Counted from the stretch's first letter, positions 1-9,871 are shown. The stretch is 64,000 nucleotides of DNA from Devosia ginsengisoli (GCF_007859655.1 NZ_CP042304.1:1116001-1180000), one strand, 5' to 3'. The notes: a model not told the origin generated them from the sequence alone. A program made the numbers and translations.

Positions 1-1077
1 CATTGCGTAGACGCTGAGCACGCGGCCGCGCAGGCCATCCTCGACATTCACCTGTACCAGGGTCTGGGCGCAGATGGCCGATGCCACGAGGAAGAAGCCG
101 GAAACTACCATTGTCGGAAGGGCGACCAGCGTATGGAACGACAGTGAGAAGGCCAGCAGAGACAGCGCCATACCCAGGCAGCAAAACAGATAGGCTCTGA
201 CCAAGCCGACAATGCTCGGCCTGCCAGCGAGCCATAGCCCGCCGAACACCGCGCCGATACCAACCGCCGAGGTGAGCGCCGCTAGGTCGCTGGCATTGCC
301 CGAGAATATCTCGCCTGCCCAACCGGGAAGCAGTTCGACGACAGGGCGGCCCGCCAGGCATGTCACGCTGAGCAGGCCAAGCACGATACCGATACCCGGG
401 GTCGACACGGCATGCCGAACCCCCTCGATGGCATCGGCGATGACCGATACCTTCTTGGTCGGCACGGTCCGCGCGACAGGCGCCAGGCGCACCATGAGCA
501 ATGCACCCAACAGCACCAGAAACGACAGGGCATTTGCCGCAAAGGCCCAACCGACGCCGACCGTGGCAATGACGATGCCGGCAATGGCCGGTCCAACGAA
601 CCGCGCCAGGTTGAACGTGATGGACTTGATGGCGACGGCGGTCGTCAGGTCCGACCTGGGCACCAGCGCCGACACAAAGGCCAGCCGGAAAGGCTGAACG
701 AAGGCATCGACCGTGCCGAGCATCAGGGTCACGATCAGCAGCGTCCAGACTGTGACCTGGCCAGCAAAAAACAGCAATGCCAGCACACCGCCGATCAGAA
801 AACCCAGTATCTGGGCCAGCTTCATCATCTTCAGGCGATCCCACCGGTCTGCCGCCACGCCGGCAAAGGGCGCAATGACGACGGCCGGAAAGAGATCCGC
901 GAAGGCCACGAGCCCGAGCCAGGTAGCCGATTGCGTCAGTTCCCAGGTGAACCATCCTGCCGCGATGCGCTGCATCCAGGTGCCGATAAGCGAGCCGACA
1001 TTGCCCGCCACATAGACCCCGAAATTGCGATGCGCCAGCGTTTGCAGGATTTTGCCGAACTGGAAACTGGCTGCCAT
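1..1077 (-). CDS. MFS transporter, MFS_3 (EntS-like) type; 3' end outside window
   Basis: These are the first 359 codons of a leftward gene that runs off the left edge. Translation from the ATG at 1077 begins MAASFQFGKI and continues as a chain of hydrophobic segments. The loop GTWMQRIAAGW (residues 32-42) and the motif-A-like GVAADRWDR (73-81) are typical of the MFS_3 group of inner-membrane drug and siderophore exporters. The gene diverges from the thiolase-like gene, and a TTGTATACCA site lies 53 bases upstream, so it probably belongs to the catabolic regulon. Export of a toxic intermediate or uptake of the substrate are both possible; the substrate cannot be read from sequence. Confidence 0.8.
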   Translation of the reverse strand, partial: MAASFQFGKILQTLAHRNFGVYVAGNVGSLIGTWMQRIAAGWFTWELTQSATWLGLVAFADLFPAVVIAPFAGVAADRWDRLKMMKLAQILGFLIGGVLALLFFAGQVTVWTLLIVTLMLGTVDAFVQPFRLAFVSALVPRSDLTTAVAIKSITFNLARFVGPAIAGIVIATVGVGWAFAANALSFLVLLGALLMVRLAPVARTVPTKKVSVIADAIEGVRHAVSTPGIGIVLGLLSVTCLAGRPVVELLPGWAGEIFSGNASDLAALTSAVGIGAVFGGLWLAGRPSIVGLVRAYLFCCLGMALSLLAFSLSFHTLVALPTMVVSGFFLVASAICAQTLVQVNVEDGLRGRVLSVYAM

Positions 1078-1130
1078 TTTGGATTCGATTCTCTCACCGA
1101 ACGCCGACCAGCCGGCGCATATGAATTCTA

Positions 1131-1140
1131 TTGTATACCA
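1131..1140. promoter_or_regulatory. Operator-like palindrome TTGTATACCA (copy 1), MFS promoter
   Basis: GTATAC core at 1133-1138, 53 bases upstream of the leftward MFS start. It is preceded by GAATTC two bases away, the same arrangement as copy 5 at 18919. It fits the consensus known for FadR-type GntR regulators (GT-AC half-sites), so I infer binding by the GntR protein at 19017-19712. Confidence 0.55.
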
Positions 1141-1219
1141 TGATACGAGTCGTACAAGCACCTGCCGACTAAGGGCGTATGCCCGGATGACGTTTAGGCG
1201 CTGTCATACAGAAATTCCC

Positions 1220-1229
1220 TAGTATACAA
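1220..1229. promoter_or_regulatory. Operator-like palindrome TAGTATACAA (copy 2), thiolase-operon promoter
   Basis: GTATAC core at 1222-1227, 31 bases upstream of the thiolase-like ATG. Together with copy 1 it gives one site per promoter in this divergent gap (1078-1260). The site may overlap a -10 box, as expected for a repressor. Confidence 0.55.
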
Positions 1230-1260
1230 TTTGCGGAAGATTCACTGATCGGAGCGAGAG

Positions 1261-2427
1261 ATGACAATCCGCGGCGCGGCTTACATCGTCGGGGCCTTCG
1301 AGCACCCTACGCGTTTTGCTCCAGATAAATCCCACGCACAGCTCCATGCCGAGGTTGCCGCTGGTGCCATCGCCGATGCGGGGCTGAGCAAGGCCGATAT
1401 CGACGGCTATTTCTGCTCCGGCGACGCGCCGGGCGGGCTGCAATCACTACTGAACTACCTCAACCTCGAGGTGCGCCATGTCGACTCGACCGATATCGGC
1501 GGGGTCTCCCCGATCGTGCAGGTCGCCCATGCGGCAGAGGCCATCGCGCTGGGCAAATGCAATGTCGCATTGATCACCCTTGCCGGCAGGCCCAAGGCCG
1601 ACGATGTCCGCACCGGCACCACGCCCCGCATTCGTCACGCCGCCGCACCGGACGTGCAATGGGAATATCCCTATGCCATCCCGACAGCCGTGAGCTACGC
1701 GCTTGCCGCGCAGCGGCATATGTACGAGTTCGGCACGACCAGTGAGCAACTGGCCTGGATCAAGGTCGCGGCTTCCCATCACGCGCAACACAATCCCAAT
1801 GCCGTCCTGCGCGACGTCGTTACCGTGGAGGATGTAGTCAATTCACCGATGGTGGCGGATCCGCTGCATCGCCTGGATTGCTGCGTCATCAGCGATGGTG
1901 GTGGCGCCGTCATCGTGGCGCGTCCCGAAATTGCACGAAAGCTCAATCGGCCGCTGGTTCGCGTGCTTGGCGCGGGCGAAACCACCAAGCATCAGGCCGG
2001 CGGGAAGATCGACCTCACCTATACCGGCGCAGCACGAACCGGACCGATCGCTTTCGCAGAGGCCGGCGTCGCTGTCTCCGACATCAAATATGTGTCGCTC
2101 TATGACAGCTTCACCATAACGGTGCTGCTGCAGTTGGAAGACCTCGGCTTCTGCGCCAAGGGCAAGGGCGGCGCATTCGTCGCCGATGGCAATCTCATAT
2201 CCGGCGTGGGTCGCCTGCCGTTCAACACCGATGGCGGCGGATTATGCAACAACCACCCGGCGAACCGGGGCGGCATTACCAAAATCATCGAGGCCGTACG
2301 GCAACTGCGTGGCGAAGCCCATCCCGCCGTACAGGTCGCCAATTGCGATCTGGCTCTGGTGCATGGCACCGGCGGCCAGCTCGCCACGCGCCATGGTAGT
2401 GGAACCCTCATTCTGGAGCGGGAGTAA
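1261..2427 (+). CDS. Thiolase-family protein, probable Ltp2-type aldolase subunit
   Basis: A 388-residue protein of the thiolase/SCP2 (lipid-transfer) family. The start is an ATG with GGAG nine bases upstream. The loop that carries the nucleophilic cysteine in true thiolases reads GGVSP (residues 80-84) and has no Cys, while YDSF in the C-terminal half and the late HGTGG motif are kept. The gene is followed five bases later by a DUF35 protein. In steroid side-chain catabolism such a pair (Ltp2 with ChsH2) is a retro-aldolase, not a thiolase, and that is my inferred role: splitting a beta-hydroxyacyl-CoA into a carbonyl compound and a short acyl-CoA. A degraded thiolase with another role remains possible. 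Confidence 0.75.
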   Translation: MTIRGAAYIVGAFEHPTRFAPDKSHAQLHAEVAAGAIADAGLSKADIDGYFCSGDAPGGLQSLLNYLNLEVRHVDSTDIGGVSPIVQVAHAAEAIALGKCNVALITLAGRPKADDVRTGTTPRIRHAAAPDVQWEYPYAIPTAVSYALAAQRHMYEFGTTSEQLAWIKVAASHHAQHNPNAVLRDVVTVEDVVNSPMVADPLHRLDCCVISDGGGAVIVARPEIARKLNRPLVRVLGAGETTKHQAGGKIDLTYTGAARTGPIAFAEAGVAVSDIKYVSLYDSFTITVLLQLEDLGFCAKGKGGAFVADGNLISGVGRLPFNTDGGGLCNNHPANRGGITKIIEAVRQLRGEAHPAVQVANCDLALVHGTGGQLATRHGSGTLILERE

Positions 2428-2432
2428 TCGAC

Positions 2433-2837
2433 ATGCAGCCAACCGGACGAGCCGTTCCCGCGCCACACCCCGATGCGGAGTCGCAGCCCTTCTGGGATGC
2501 CGCCGCGCAAGGCCGCTTCCTCATCAAGCGCTGCACGTCCTGTGGCGAGGCGCACTGGTTTCCGCGCACGCTGTGCCCCTTCTGCTGGAGCGACAAAACC
2601 GAATGGATCGAGGGAAGTGGCACCGGCACGATCTATAGCTGGACCGTCATGCACCGCGCCAAGCCACCCTATGCGGTGGCCTATGTCGAACTCGCCGAAG
2701 GGCCGCGCATGCTGACCAATATCGTGGAATGCGATCTCGACCGGCTGCATATCGGCCAGCAGGTGGAACTGGTCTTCACCCCGACCAGCGGCGAGGATAC
2801 GCCGCCGGTGCCGATGTTTCGTCCCATCGGGGGCTAG
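2433..2837 (+). CDS. DUF35 / OB-fold Zn-ribbon protein, partner of the thiolase-like protein
   Basis: A 134-residue protein with an N-terminal zinc ribbon (CTSC and CPFC pairs near residues 33-36 and 48-51) and a C-terminal OB-fold acyl-CoA-binding domain, the DUF35 architecture. It starts five bases after the thiolase-like gene with GGAG upstream, so the two are co-translated. Family members form obligate complexes with thiolase-like aldolases or acyltransferases. Its last four bases overlap the convergent etfA gene. Confidence 0.85.
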   Translation: MQPTGRAVPAPHPDAESQPFWDAAAQGRFLIKRCTSCGEAHWFPRTLCPFCWSDKTEWIEGSGTGTIYSWTVMHRAKPPYAVAYVELAEGPRMLTNIVECDLDRLHIGQQVELVFTPTSGEDTPPVPMFRPIGG

Positions 2838-3766
2838 AGCTTGCTTTCAAGCTCGGGCAGGATTTCAAAGAGGTCGCCGACCAGTCCGTAGTCGGCGACC
2901 TGGAAGATCGGCGCATCGGCATCCTTGTTGATGGCGACGATGTAGCGGGAATCCTTCATGCCGGCCAGGTGCTGGATGGCCCCGGATATGCCGCAGGCGA
3001 TATAGAGATCGGGAGCGACCACCTTGCCCGTCTGCCCAACCTGCAACTCGTTGCCGGCATAGCCGGAGTCCACGGCGGCGCGCGATGCGCCGATGGCGGC
3101 GCCGAGTTTAGCGGCGATGGGCTCGAGGAACCTGTCGAATGTCTCTTTCGAGCCGAATGCCCGCCCTCCTGAGATGACAATACGCGCCGACCCCAGGTCA
3201 GGGCGATCGGTCTGCGCCAGTTCCTGGCGTTCAAAGGCCGACAATGCCATGTCGTCCGGAACTGCCACCGCAGTGATCGGGGCGCTAGCATCGCCCTGCC
3301 CTGCCGGCTCGAAGGCGCTGGAGCGAACAGTGATGACCTTGATCGGGTCGCTCGACTGGATCGTCTCGATCGCATTGCCGGCATAGATCGGCCGGACAAA
3401 CGTATCGGGCGACTCGATCCGGGTCACTTCCGAGACCTGCATCACATCCAGCAAGGCAGCCGCTCTCGGCAGAACGCTCTTGCCAGTAGAGCTAGCAACG
3501 GCAAGCACTGCCTGAAAATCCCGCGCCAGTTCGGCAATGAGTGCACCCATGGGCTCCGCGGCCTGCTGGGCCAGGTGCGGCGCGTCGGCGACCAGGACCT
3601 TTTCGACCCCATCGAGGCGGGCCGCCTGTTCTGCGACTGCCTTGCAATTCGAACCGGCGACCAGCAGCGTCACCGGCGCTTGCATGGCGCAGGCAGCCGT
3701 AAGTGCGCGGGCCGTGAGGTCGCTGAGATTGGTATTATCGTGTTCTGCGATCAGCAGCGTTGCCAT
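2834..3766 (-). CDS. etfA: Electron transfer flavoprotein, alpha subunit
   Basis: A 310-residue ETF alpha subunit (FixB type). It begins MATLLIAEHDN, the usual N terminus; the ATG at 3766 has GGAG upstream and is preferred to a longer in-frame extension. The C-terminal FAD-binding domain carries SGGRAFGSKE and QVGQTGKVV-type motifs. It is the last gene of the leftward operon, 22 bases after etfB. With ETF beta it accepts electrons from the acyl-CoA dehydrogenase of the same operon and passes them to the ETF-quinone oxidoreductase at 19954. It is probably a pathway-specific second ETF; a housekeeping copy elsewhere cannot be checked here. Confidence 0.93.
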   Translation of the reverse strand: MATLLIAEHDNTNLSDLTARALTAACAMQAPVTLLVAGSNCKAVAEQAARLDGVEKVLVADAPHLAQQAAEPMGALIAELARDFQAVLAVASSTGKSVLPRAAALLDVMQVSEVTRIESPDTFVRPIYAGNAIETIQSSDPIKVITVRSSAFEPAGQGDASAPITAVAVPDDMALSAFERQELAQTDRPDLGSARIVISGGRAFGSKETFDRFLEPIAAKLGAAIGASRAAVDSGYAGNELQVGQTGKVVAPDLYIACGISGAIQHLAGMKDSRYIVAINKDADAPIFQVADYGLVGDLFEILPELESKL

Positions 3767-3788
3767 TGTCTCTACTCCTGTCTGGCGT

Positions 3789-4538
3789 TCAGAGAACGCC
3801 GGCCTCGTTGCGCAGCCGGTCGAGCAGTTCATCGACCGACGCCACCAGGGTGCCCGCCTTGCGTGCCGGTGGCTCGGTCACCGACAACACAGTATGCCTT
3901 GGCGCAATATCCACGCCGAGGCTTTCGACCGTGCGGACGTCGACCGGCTTCTTCTTGGCCTTCATGATATTGGGCAGCGATGCATAGCGCGGCTCGTTGA
4001 GCCGCAGGTCGGTGGTGATCACGGCCGGCAACTTCAGCGATACGGTCTGCAGGCCACCATCCACTTCCCTTGTGACGGATACCCGCCCTTCCCCGAGTTC
4101 GACCCTTGATGCAAAAGTGCCTTGGGCCCAGCCCAGCAGCGCTGCCAGCATCTGACCGGTCTGGTTGGCATCGTCGTCGATGGCCTGCTTGCCGAGGAAC
4201 ATCAGGTCGGCCGCCTCTTCCATGGCGATTGCCTTGAGCAGCTTGGCAACGGCGAGTGGCTCGACACGCGCATCGGTCTGCACATGAATGCCCCTGTCGG
4301 CGCCCATGGCCAGGCCGTTGCGCAGGGTCTCATTGGCCTGCGCCGGACCGATGGAAACCAGCACCACCTCCTCGGCCTTGCCAGTCTCCTTGAGCCGCAG
4401 CGCCTCTTCGACGGCAATTTCGTCGAACGGATTCATGGCCATCTTGACGTTGGTGAGTTCGACCCCCTGCCCGTCCGGGCGCACGCGCACCCGCACATTC
4501 GGATCGACGACGCGTTTGACGGCAACAAGAATCTTCAT
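3789..4538 (-). CDS. etfB: Electron transfer flavoprotein, beta subunit
   Basis: A 249-residue ETF beta subunit (FixA type). It begins [13 protein letters not shown], the family's standard N terminus, so the ATG at 4538 with GAGG upstream is taken instead of a TTG two codons earlier. The [21 protein letters not shown] stretch is the ETF-beta recognition-loop signature that docks acyl-CoA dehydrogenases. It lies between the acyl-CoA dehydrogenase gene and etfA and forms the AMP/FAD-binding heterodimer with EtfA. Confidence 0.93.
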   Translation of the reverse strand: MKILVAVKRVVDPNVRVRVRPDGQGVELTNVKMAMNPFDEIAVEEALRLKETGKAEEVVLVSIGPAQANETLRNGLAMGADRGIHVQTDARVEPLAVAKLLKAIAMEEAADLMFLGKQAIDDDANQTGQMLAALLGWAQGTFASRVELGEGRVSVTREVDGGLQTVSLKLPAVITTDLRLNEPRYASLPNIMKAKKKPVDVRTVESLGVDIAPRHTVLSVTEPPARKAGTLVASVDELLDRLRNEAGVL

Positions 4539-4568
4539 TTGCAAACCTCGGATAAACAGGCCGGACCG

Positions 4569-6904
4569 CTACTTCGGCAGTCCGAGCACACGCTGTGCCA
4601 GCACGTTGCGCTGGATGTCGTTTGAGCCCGACGCGATCTGCGACGGGAACATTGCGTAGAACGGGGCAAGGACATCGATATCGGCGCTGCCGAAAGCTTG
4701 CCGGCCGACAATGCCCCCCCTCCTCACCGGCCGTTTCGATCAGCAGCTCTGACAACCGCTGAGCGCATTCGCCGGCCCATATCTTGAGTTGGGAGATTTC
4801 CGGCCCCGGCATGAGGCCGTTACCCACAATGTCCGAGAAGCGCGAATAGGCCGATTTGAGATCGGTTATATCCAGATAGATCGCGGTGTATTTTTCCCGA
4901 TAGACCGGGTCCAGGGCCAGCGAACGGGCATCGGCGACCTGCTGCAGCAGCTTGAGCGGCCCCTGCACGCGCCGCGGGCTGCCATTGTTGAGGCGCTCGA
5001 AGCCGAGCAGCGATTTGGCGACCGACCAGCCCTTATCGAGTTCCCCAATAAGATTGTCGGCAGGCACCCGAACTTCGTCGAAGAAGACCTCGCAGAACTC
5101 TTCATGCCCCGCCAGGTTGCCGATGGGCCGGATGGTCACGCCTGATGTCTTGAGGTCGAGCACGAAAAAGCTGATGCCCTCCTGCTTCTTTACGGCCTTG
5201 TTGGTGCGCGCCAGCAGGAACATATGCGTCGCGTGATGCGCCATCGTGGTCCAGATCTTGGACCCGTTGATGACGAAGGCATCGCCATCTCGCACCGCCT
5301 CAGTGCGCAGGCTAGCCAGGTCGGATCCAGCATTGGGTTCCGGAATAACCCTGGCACCAGATATACTCATTGGTGACGATCTTGGGCAGGAAGCGCCGCT
5401 TCTGCTCGTCCGTGCCGTAGCGCATGAGCATGGGCCCGAACATCACCACGCCCTGGTCCGGATTCCGGGCGATACCCACACGCTCGCGCTCTTCGATGAA
5501 GATCACCTGCTTGGCCGGCGACAGGCCCATTCCGCCATGCTCGACCGGCCAGGCCGGGGCTATCCAGCCCTTGCGGACCATGCGGTCGAGCCAATCCGCC
5601 ATTTCACCTGGCGTTCCGCGCCGGCCCAGCCCTCTGAGATGCTGCGGATAGTGCGCCTCAAGATAAGCGCGTATGCCGGCCCGGAAAGCATCGTTCGAAA
5701 AACTGTTCCAGTCCACGGCCAGCTTTTGCTCGGCCATGAACTCCGCAGGCACCGCCGCAGCCGTGACCTCCCGGCCCTCTTCCAGCCCACCCTGGCGGCG
5801 CTCCAATAATGCACCATAGCGGGCCTGATGCGCCGCTGCATTGCCATGAAGGGCCGCCAGCGACAGCAGGCGCTTGAGATAGAGGCCGACGTCATATTCG
5901 TCGGTTACGCCGATCGCGCCATGCAGCTTGATCGCTTCACGGCCGATCAGCATGCCCGCCGCGCTGCAGCGAGCCTTGGCCCGGGAAGCCTCCATCTCGA
6001 TCAGCTCGAGATCATCGGAGCCATCGAGCGCGGCGATTGCTTCGGAGAGCACTGAACGGCTCAATTCCTTCTGGATATAGAGGTCCACAGCACGGTGCTG
6101 CAGGGCCTGGAAACTGCCGATGGGCCTGTCGAACTGCACCCGTGTTTTCATATAGTCCAGCGTGATGGACAGCGCCTCGTCCATGGCGCCGAAGAGCTCA
6201 GCCGCCGTCATCAGCACGGCCGCTGCCCGCCCCCGGATTAAGGCGGCCGAGGCTGCGGCGCCTTCAGCCAAGACGTTTTCGGCCGATACCCGCACCTCGG
6301 CGAAGGTAACGGTACCCGAAAAGGTGCCATCGGCGCGGCTTTCGGGCACGATCGATATGCCGGGCGCTGCGGCGTCGACGAAGACGATCAAGGTTTCGGC
6401 GCCATCGCGCGCAGCAACGACAAAGCCGTCAACTGCCAATGCTGGCAGGACATGCCGTGCAGTGCCGGTAAGGCGCCTAGCGCCATCATGCGTAACCGCA
6501 ATATCGGCTTCCACGACTGCACAGAGCTTGTCGCCCGATGCGATCTGTACCAGCAGTTCGGGGCTGCGGTTATCCTGCCGGCATCCCAGCAGAACCGTTG
6601 CCGCATGAACGGCGCAACCGACGATTGGCTCCGGACTGAGGCCCCGCGCCAACTCCTCGACGATGACCTGCATTGCTGCAAAAGGCAGCCCGAGCCCGCC
6701 GGACGCTTCCGGAATAATGGTGCCCAGCCAGCCCTGCTGCGCCATTTCGCGCCACGCGTCGCGATCAAAACCAGGCTGGACTCCCCGCAGTTTGCGCACG
6801 CGCTTGAGACCGCCCTGCTCATTGAAACGCCGGACACTGTCCCGCAACATCTCGAGCGTCTCAGTATCGACTACCGCTTCGGCATGGACATTGGCGGTGG
6901 TCAT
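4569..6904 (-). pseudogene. Tandem (FadE34-like) acyl-CoA dehydrogenase, two frameshifts
   Basis: Two acyl-CoA dehydrogenase units are joined in one reading frame, about 777 residues after repair. The ATG at 6904 overlaps the stop of the upstream MmgE gene (ATGA). Unit one covers residues 1-365. A 20-residue linker leads to unit two, whose first residue is the internal Met at 5737 (residue 390). Unit two carries the WCQGYSEPNAGSDL flavin and substrate motif and ends near NDIQRN and LGLPK. As given it is broken twice: an extra G at the doublet 5340-5341, and an extra base in the C7 run 4714-4720. Both repaired halves read as intact protein, so a sequencing cause is likely. Role: alpha,beta-desaturation of an acyl-CoA with ETF as acceptor. 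Tandem fusions occur in steroid-type degraders. Two separate proteins translated from the internal GGAG/ATG are also possible. Confidence 0.8.
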
Positions 6905-8292
6905 GGCTGGCGACCTTCCCCAGCAACCAACCCCAGCGGCAGCCGCGAAACGTCCGAGCAGGTAGCAATACTTTCCAATGCGTCGGCCAATGCCTCCATC
7001 CGGGATGGCGGAAAGGCACGGGTGAGCGACAGGAAGCGCCGACGCAACTGTGCCGCATCGAGCGGGCTCTCCGGGCAACCAAGGAAGCCAGCCGGTTCAC
7101 CCGCCAGCACGCGACCATCGGTGAGCGTCACCCGCATGCACGTCGACCATCCCTTGAGTGCCGGATCGGCGGTCATGCGAATGCGATCGGCCAGCGCATG
7201 CACCTTCGGCTCCCTTATCGCGCCATCGGTCAAGGTGCCGGGATCATCGAGGTCGTTATAGACCGAGAAGGCAAGCATGAACGGCACGCTGTACTGGGCC
7301 AGCGCCATATCGGCCGGATGTTGCTCGGCATGATGACTGGCAAGCTTGGGGGCGACATCGAGTTCAATTCCGGCGATATCGGCGGGGCCGAACATGGCGG
7401 CTGCCCGCCAATCCGACAACATCTGGATGGGCGCCTGGGCAGTGACATGGCAGGCATAGCGCTTGATGCACAGCGTCTCGATCTCGTAGCGGCGTCCCAA
7501 ACCGGCATCGAGCAGTTCAGGACGCGATGTTTCGCAGAACGTCTCGAGCACGCCCCCCGGACCTTCGATCACGGCGCTCGGGCCCTCATAGCCAGCCGCA
7601 GCAAGCCGGGCGGCAATAACGCCGTTCTGCGCAGCCCGCCCCAGGTGGAGCCGCTTGATCATGCCCCCATCGCCCGAAGCGGCAAAGCGCAGCAGGCCGC
7701 CGCTCATCGAGGCGGCAATGCCGAGGCAGTGCGCCATCTGCCGGGGTGACAGCCCCATGAGGCGGCCGGCCGCCACGGCGGAGCCGAAGACGCCCGTAAT
7801 ACCCGGCGCGTGAAAGCCGCGCTTTTCGGCCGTGTGAAGCGTCGCGGCACCGATACGGAACATCACCTCTATCCCGGCAACGATGGCAGTCAGCAGCTCG
7901 CGCCCGCTGCTCCCAAGCGACTGGGCCACTGCCAGCGCCGGCAGCGCCACTGTCGCACCGGGGTGGACACCGGCGCCAGGCTTGCGCAGGGAATCAAGTT
8001 CGAAAGCATGCGCGAAGACACCCGAGAGCAGCGCCGCTGACGCCGCATCGGTTGTGATGTCCGTGCCAAGCACGGCCACCAACCCGACCGGCCGTTCGAC
8101 CGCGCTCACCACGGCTTGCGACCAGGCAAACCTGCTGCCGAACCAGGCGCAGGCAACGGCATCGACAAGGCAATTGCTCGCAGCCGCGACAACATGCGGC
8201 GGCAGGTCATCGAACCGGAGATTGGCGCCATAGCCGGCCAGTGCCTCGGTATAGACAGGCAGGCGCGTTGCTTGCTGTGGTAAGGCCGTCAC
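6901..8292 (-). CDS. MmgE/PrpD family protein (1)
   Basis: A 463-residue protein of the MmgE/PrpD fold (2-methylcitrate dehydratase, cis-aconitate decarboxylase and related lyases). Family landmarks are SNCLVDAVACAW near the N terminus, the FAHAFELDSL helix, HPGATVALPAL, the GFHAPGITGVFG segment and IKRLHLGRAAQNG. I chose the GTG at 8292 because it just clears the upstream flavoprotein gene and gives the usual N terminus; no ATG fits. The end overlaps the acyl-CoA dehydrogenase start by four bases. It is likely to hydrate, dehydrate, epimerise or decarboxylate a polycarboxylic acid or its CoA ester; the substrate is unknown. It is one of three diverged paralogues in the locus. Confidence 0.8.
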   Translation of the reverse strand: MTALPQQATRLPVYTEALAGYGANLRFDDLPPHVVAAASNCLVDAVACAWFGSRFAWSQAVVSAVERPVGLVAVLGTDITTDAASAALLSGVFAHAFELDSLRKPGAGVHPGATVALPALAVAQSLGSSGRELLTAIVAGIEVMFRIGAATLHTAEKRGFHAPGITGVFGSAVAAGRLMGLSPRQMAHCLGIAASMSGGLLRFAASGDGGMIKRLHLGRAAQNGVIAARLAAAGYEGPSAVIEGPGGVLETFCETSRPELLDAGLGRRYEIETLCIKRYACHVTAQAPIQMLSDWRAAAMFGPADIAGIELDVAPKLASHHAEQHPADMALAQYSVPFMLAFSVYNDLDDPGTLTDGAIREPKVHALADRIRMTADPALKGWSTCMRVTLTDGRVLAGEPAGFLGCPESPLDAAQLRRRFLSLTRAFPPSRMEALADALESIATCSDVSRLPLGLVAGEGRQP

Positions 8293-8326
8293 TCTGGTTC
8301 TCGTCCCGCTGGCATGGTCGATCCGA

Positions 8327-9844
8327 TCAGGCCGCAGCCTTGGCCTGCTGGGCGAAGCGCGCCGCGCCCGCGCCGGCCAGGCGCCCAAAGGTAGCGCCCG
8401 ACATCAGCCCGGTACCGCTTGCGTAGTTCTGGAAGAACAGCCCCCGACCATCTCGCCAGCGGCATAGAGCCCCTTCACCACACCGGAATAGCTGTCTTCC
8501 ACCTCGGCCTCCGGCGTGACCTTGAGTCCGCCAAAGGTGAAGGTGACGCCCGTGGTTACGTGATAGGCATGGTATGGCGGCGTATCGAGCGCATTGGCCC
8601 AGTTGGTCTTGTCGATCTGCAGGCCGGACGTGGCGCGGCCATCAAGAATGTTGGGGTTGAACGGTACATCCGAGCGGCAAGCCTCGTTGAACGCCCGCAC
8701 GGTCTCCAGGAATTGCCTGGAATTGACACCCTCCAACTGCTCGGCGAGCCCCTCCAGCGTATCGGATTCCGCCTTGGTCACGCGCCGGATACGGTACTCA
8801 CTGCGCAACAGGTGTGAGACTTTGGAATCAAACACTTGCCAGGCGAACATGCCAGGCTGCTTGAGGATTTCGCCACCATATTTGGCATAGGTGTGGCTAT
8901 GGAAATTGGCGCCCTCGTCCACATAGCGCTCCCCCCTTGGCGTTGACCATGATGCCGAAAGGATAGTTGTGCTTCTGGAACTGGTCGCCGACCGTCAGGT
9001 CGCCCGTTGCCGGCGCGTTGACGTCCCATGCCACCGAGTGGCAGCCCGACCAATTGCCATGGGGCTTGGCGCCGATGGCAAGAGCCATCTTGAGCCCCTG
9101 CCCCATATTGAACCGCGTGCCGCGAACCTTGGCCATGTCCCAGCCCTGGCCCAGGTAATTGGCGCGCATTTCGGGGTTGGATTCGAAACCACCGCAGGCC
9201 AGCACGACCGCGCCGGCGCGAATATCGACCGCCTCGCCGCGTAGCCGCGCCCCGACGCCGACAACGCGGCCACCCTCCTGGATCAGGCTCTGCGCCGGGC
9301 AATCGTAGATGATCTCGATGCCACGCTGCTCGGCATTCCTGTAGAGCGCCTCCATCATTGCCGGGCCGCCCCCGGAAATGTGCAAAGCGAGGCCGCCCCA
9401 GAATTTGAACTTTCCGTCGACCTTGAACGCCTGGCGCCCCAGGCCCGGCCGTAGCTCGACGCCCTGGCGCGCGAACCACTTGGCTGTTTCGAGGCTATTG
9501 CGCACCAGCACTTCGCATAGCTCGGGATCGGTGCGGTACTGGGTCAGCTCATACATGTCGTCGAAATACTGGTCGGTCGTATACGTGCCGAAGTCGATGT
9601 TCTCTAGGTTCTCCTCGTCCAGCGCCGCCGACACGCCGCGGAGATCGTCCACCCCGTCATAGGCGAAGCGGAAGGCACCACCGGTGAAGAAGGAGTTGCC
9701 GCCACGTTCCTCGAGCGGCGCTGCCTCGATGATCAGCACGTTGGCGCCCTGTTCATGGGCGGAAATTGCCGAGCACAAGGCCGCGTTGCCAGCTCCCACA
9801 ACAAGCACATCCGGACGCTTCGACGACAATTCCTGAACGTTCAT
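8327..9844 (-). pseudogene. FAD-dependent dehydrogenase, tricarballylate dehydrogenase (TcuA)-like, two frameshifts
   Basis: A 505-residue flavoprotein of the fumarate reductase/succinate dehydrogenase flavoprotein superfamily after repair. The N-terminal FAD-binding motif VVGAGNAALCSAIS and the following RGGNS closely resemble TcuA, which oxidises tricarballylate to cis-aconitate. The C terminus after repair has the FAD-contacting GLYAAGEMVGG and SGTGLMSGATFGR. As given there is one extra base in the C6 run 8931-8936 and one missing base in the C5 run 8441-8445; the two shifts cancel in length. It is first in the leftward operon, with copy 3 of the palindrome 17 bases upstream. Relatives also include ketosteroid dehydrogenases, so the substrate is open. 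Confidence 0.75.
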
Positions 9845-9861
9845 CCCTAAACCCTGGATTA

Positions 9862-9871
9862 TGGTATACCA
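9862..9871. promoter_or_regulatory. Operator-like palindrome TGGTATACCA (copy 3), flavoprotein-operon promoter
   Basis: A perfect 10-base palindrome, extended to 12 bases (9861-9872), 17 bases upstream of the flavoprotein ATG. This is the most symmetric of the seven copies. It lies in the divergent gap 9845-10116, which holds copy 4 and no gene. Confidence 0.6.

Noticed and set aside
412..1143. Long plus-strand open frame across the left-edge region
   Set aside because: It is antisense to the MFS gene, is rich in charged low-complexity sequence and has no family match; the minus strand reads as a clear transporter.
9579..9584. Eighth GTATAC sequence
   Set aside because: It lies inside the flavoprotein coding region, lacks the outer T/A positions of the motif and has no promoter context.
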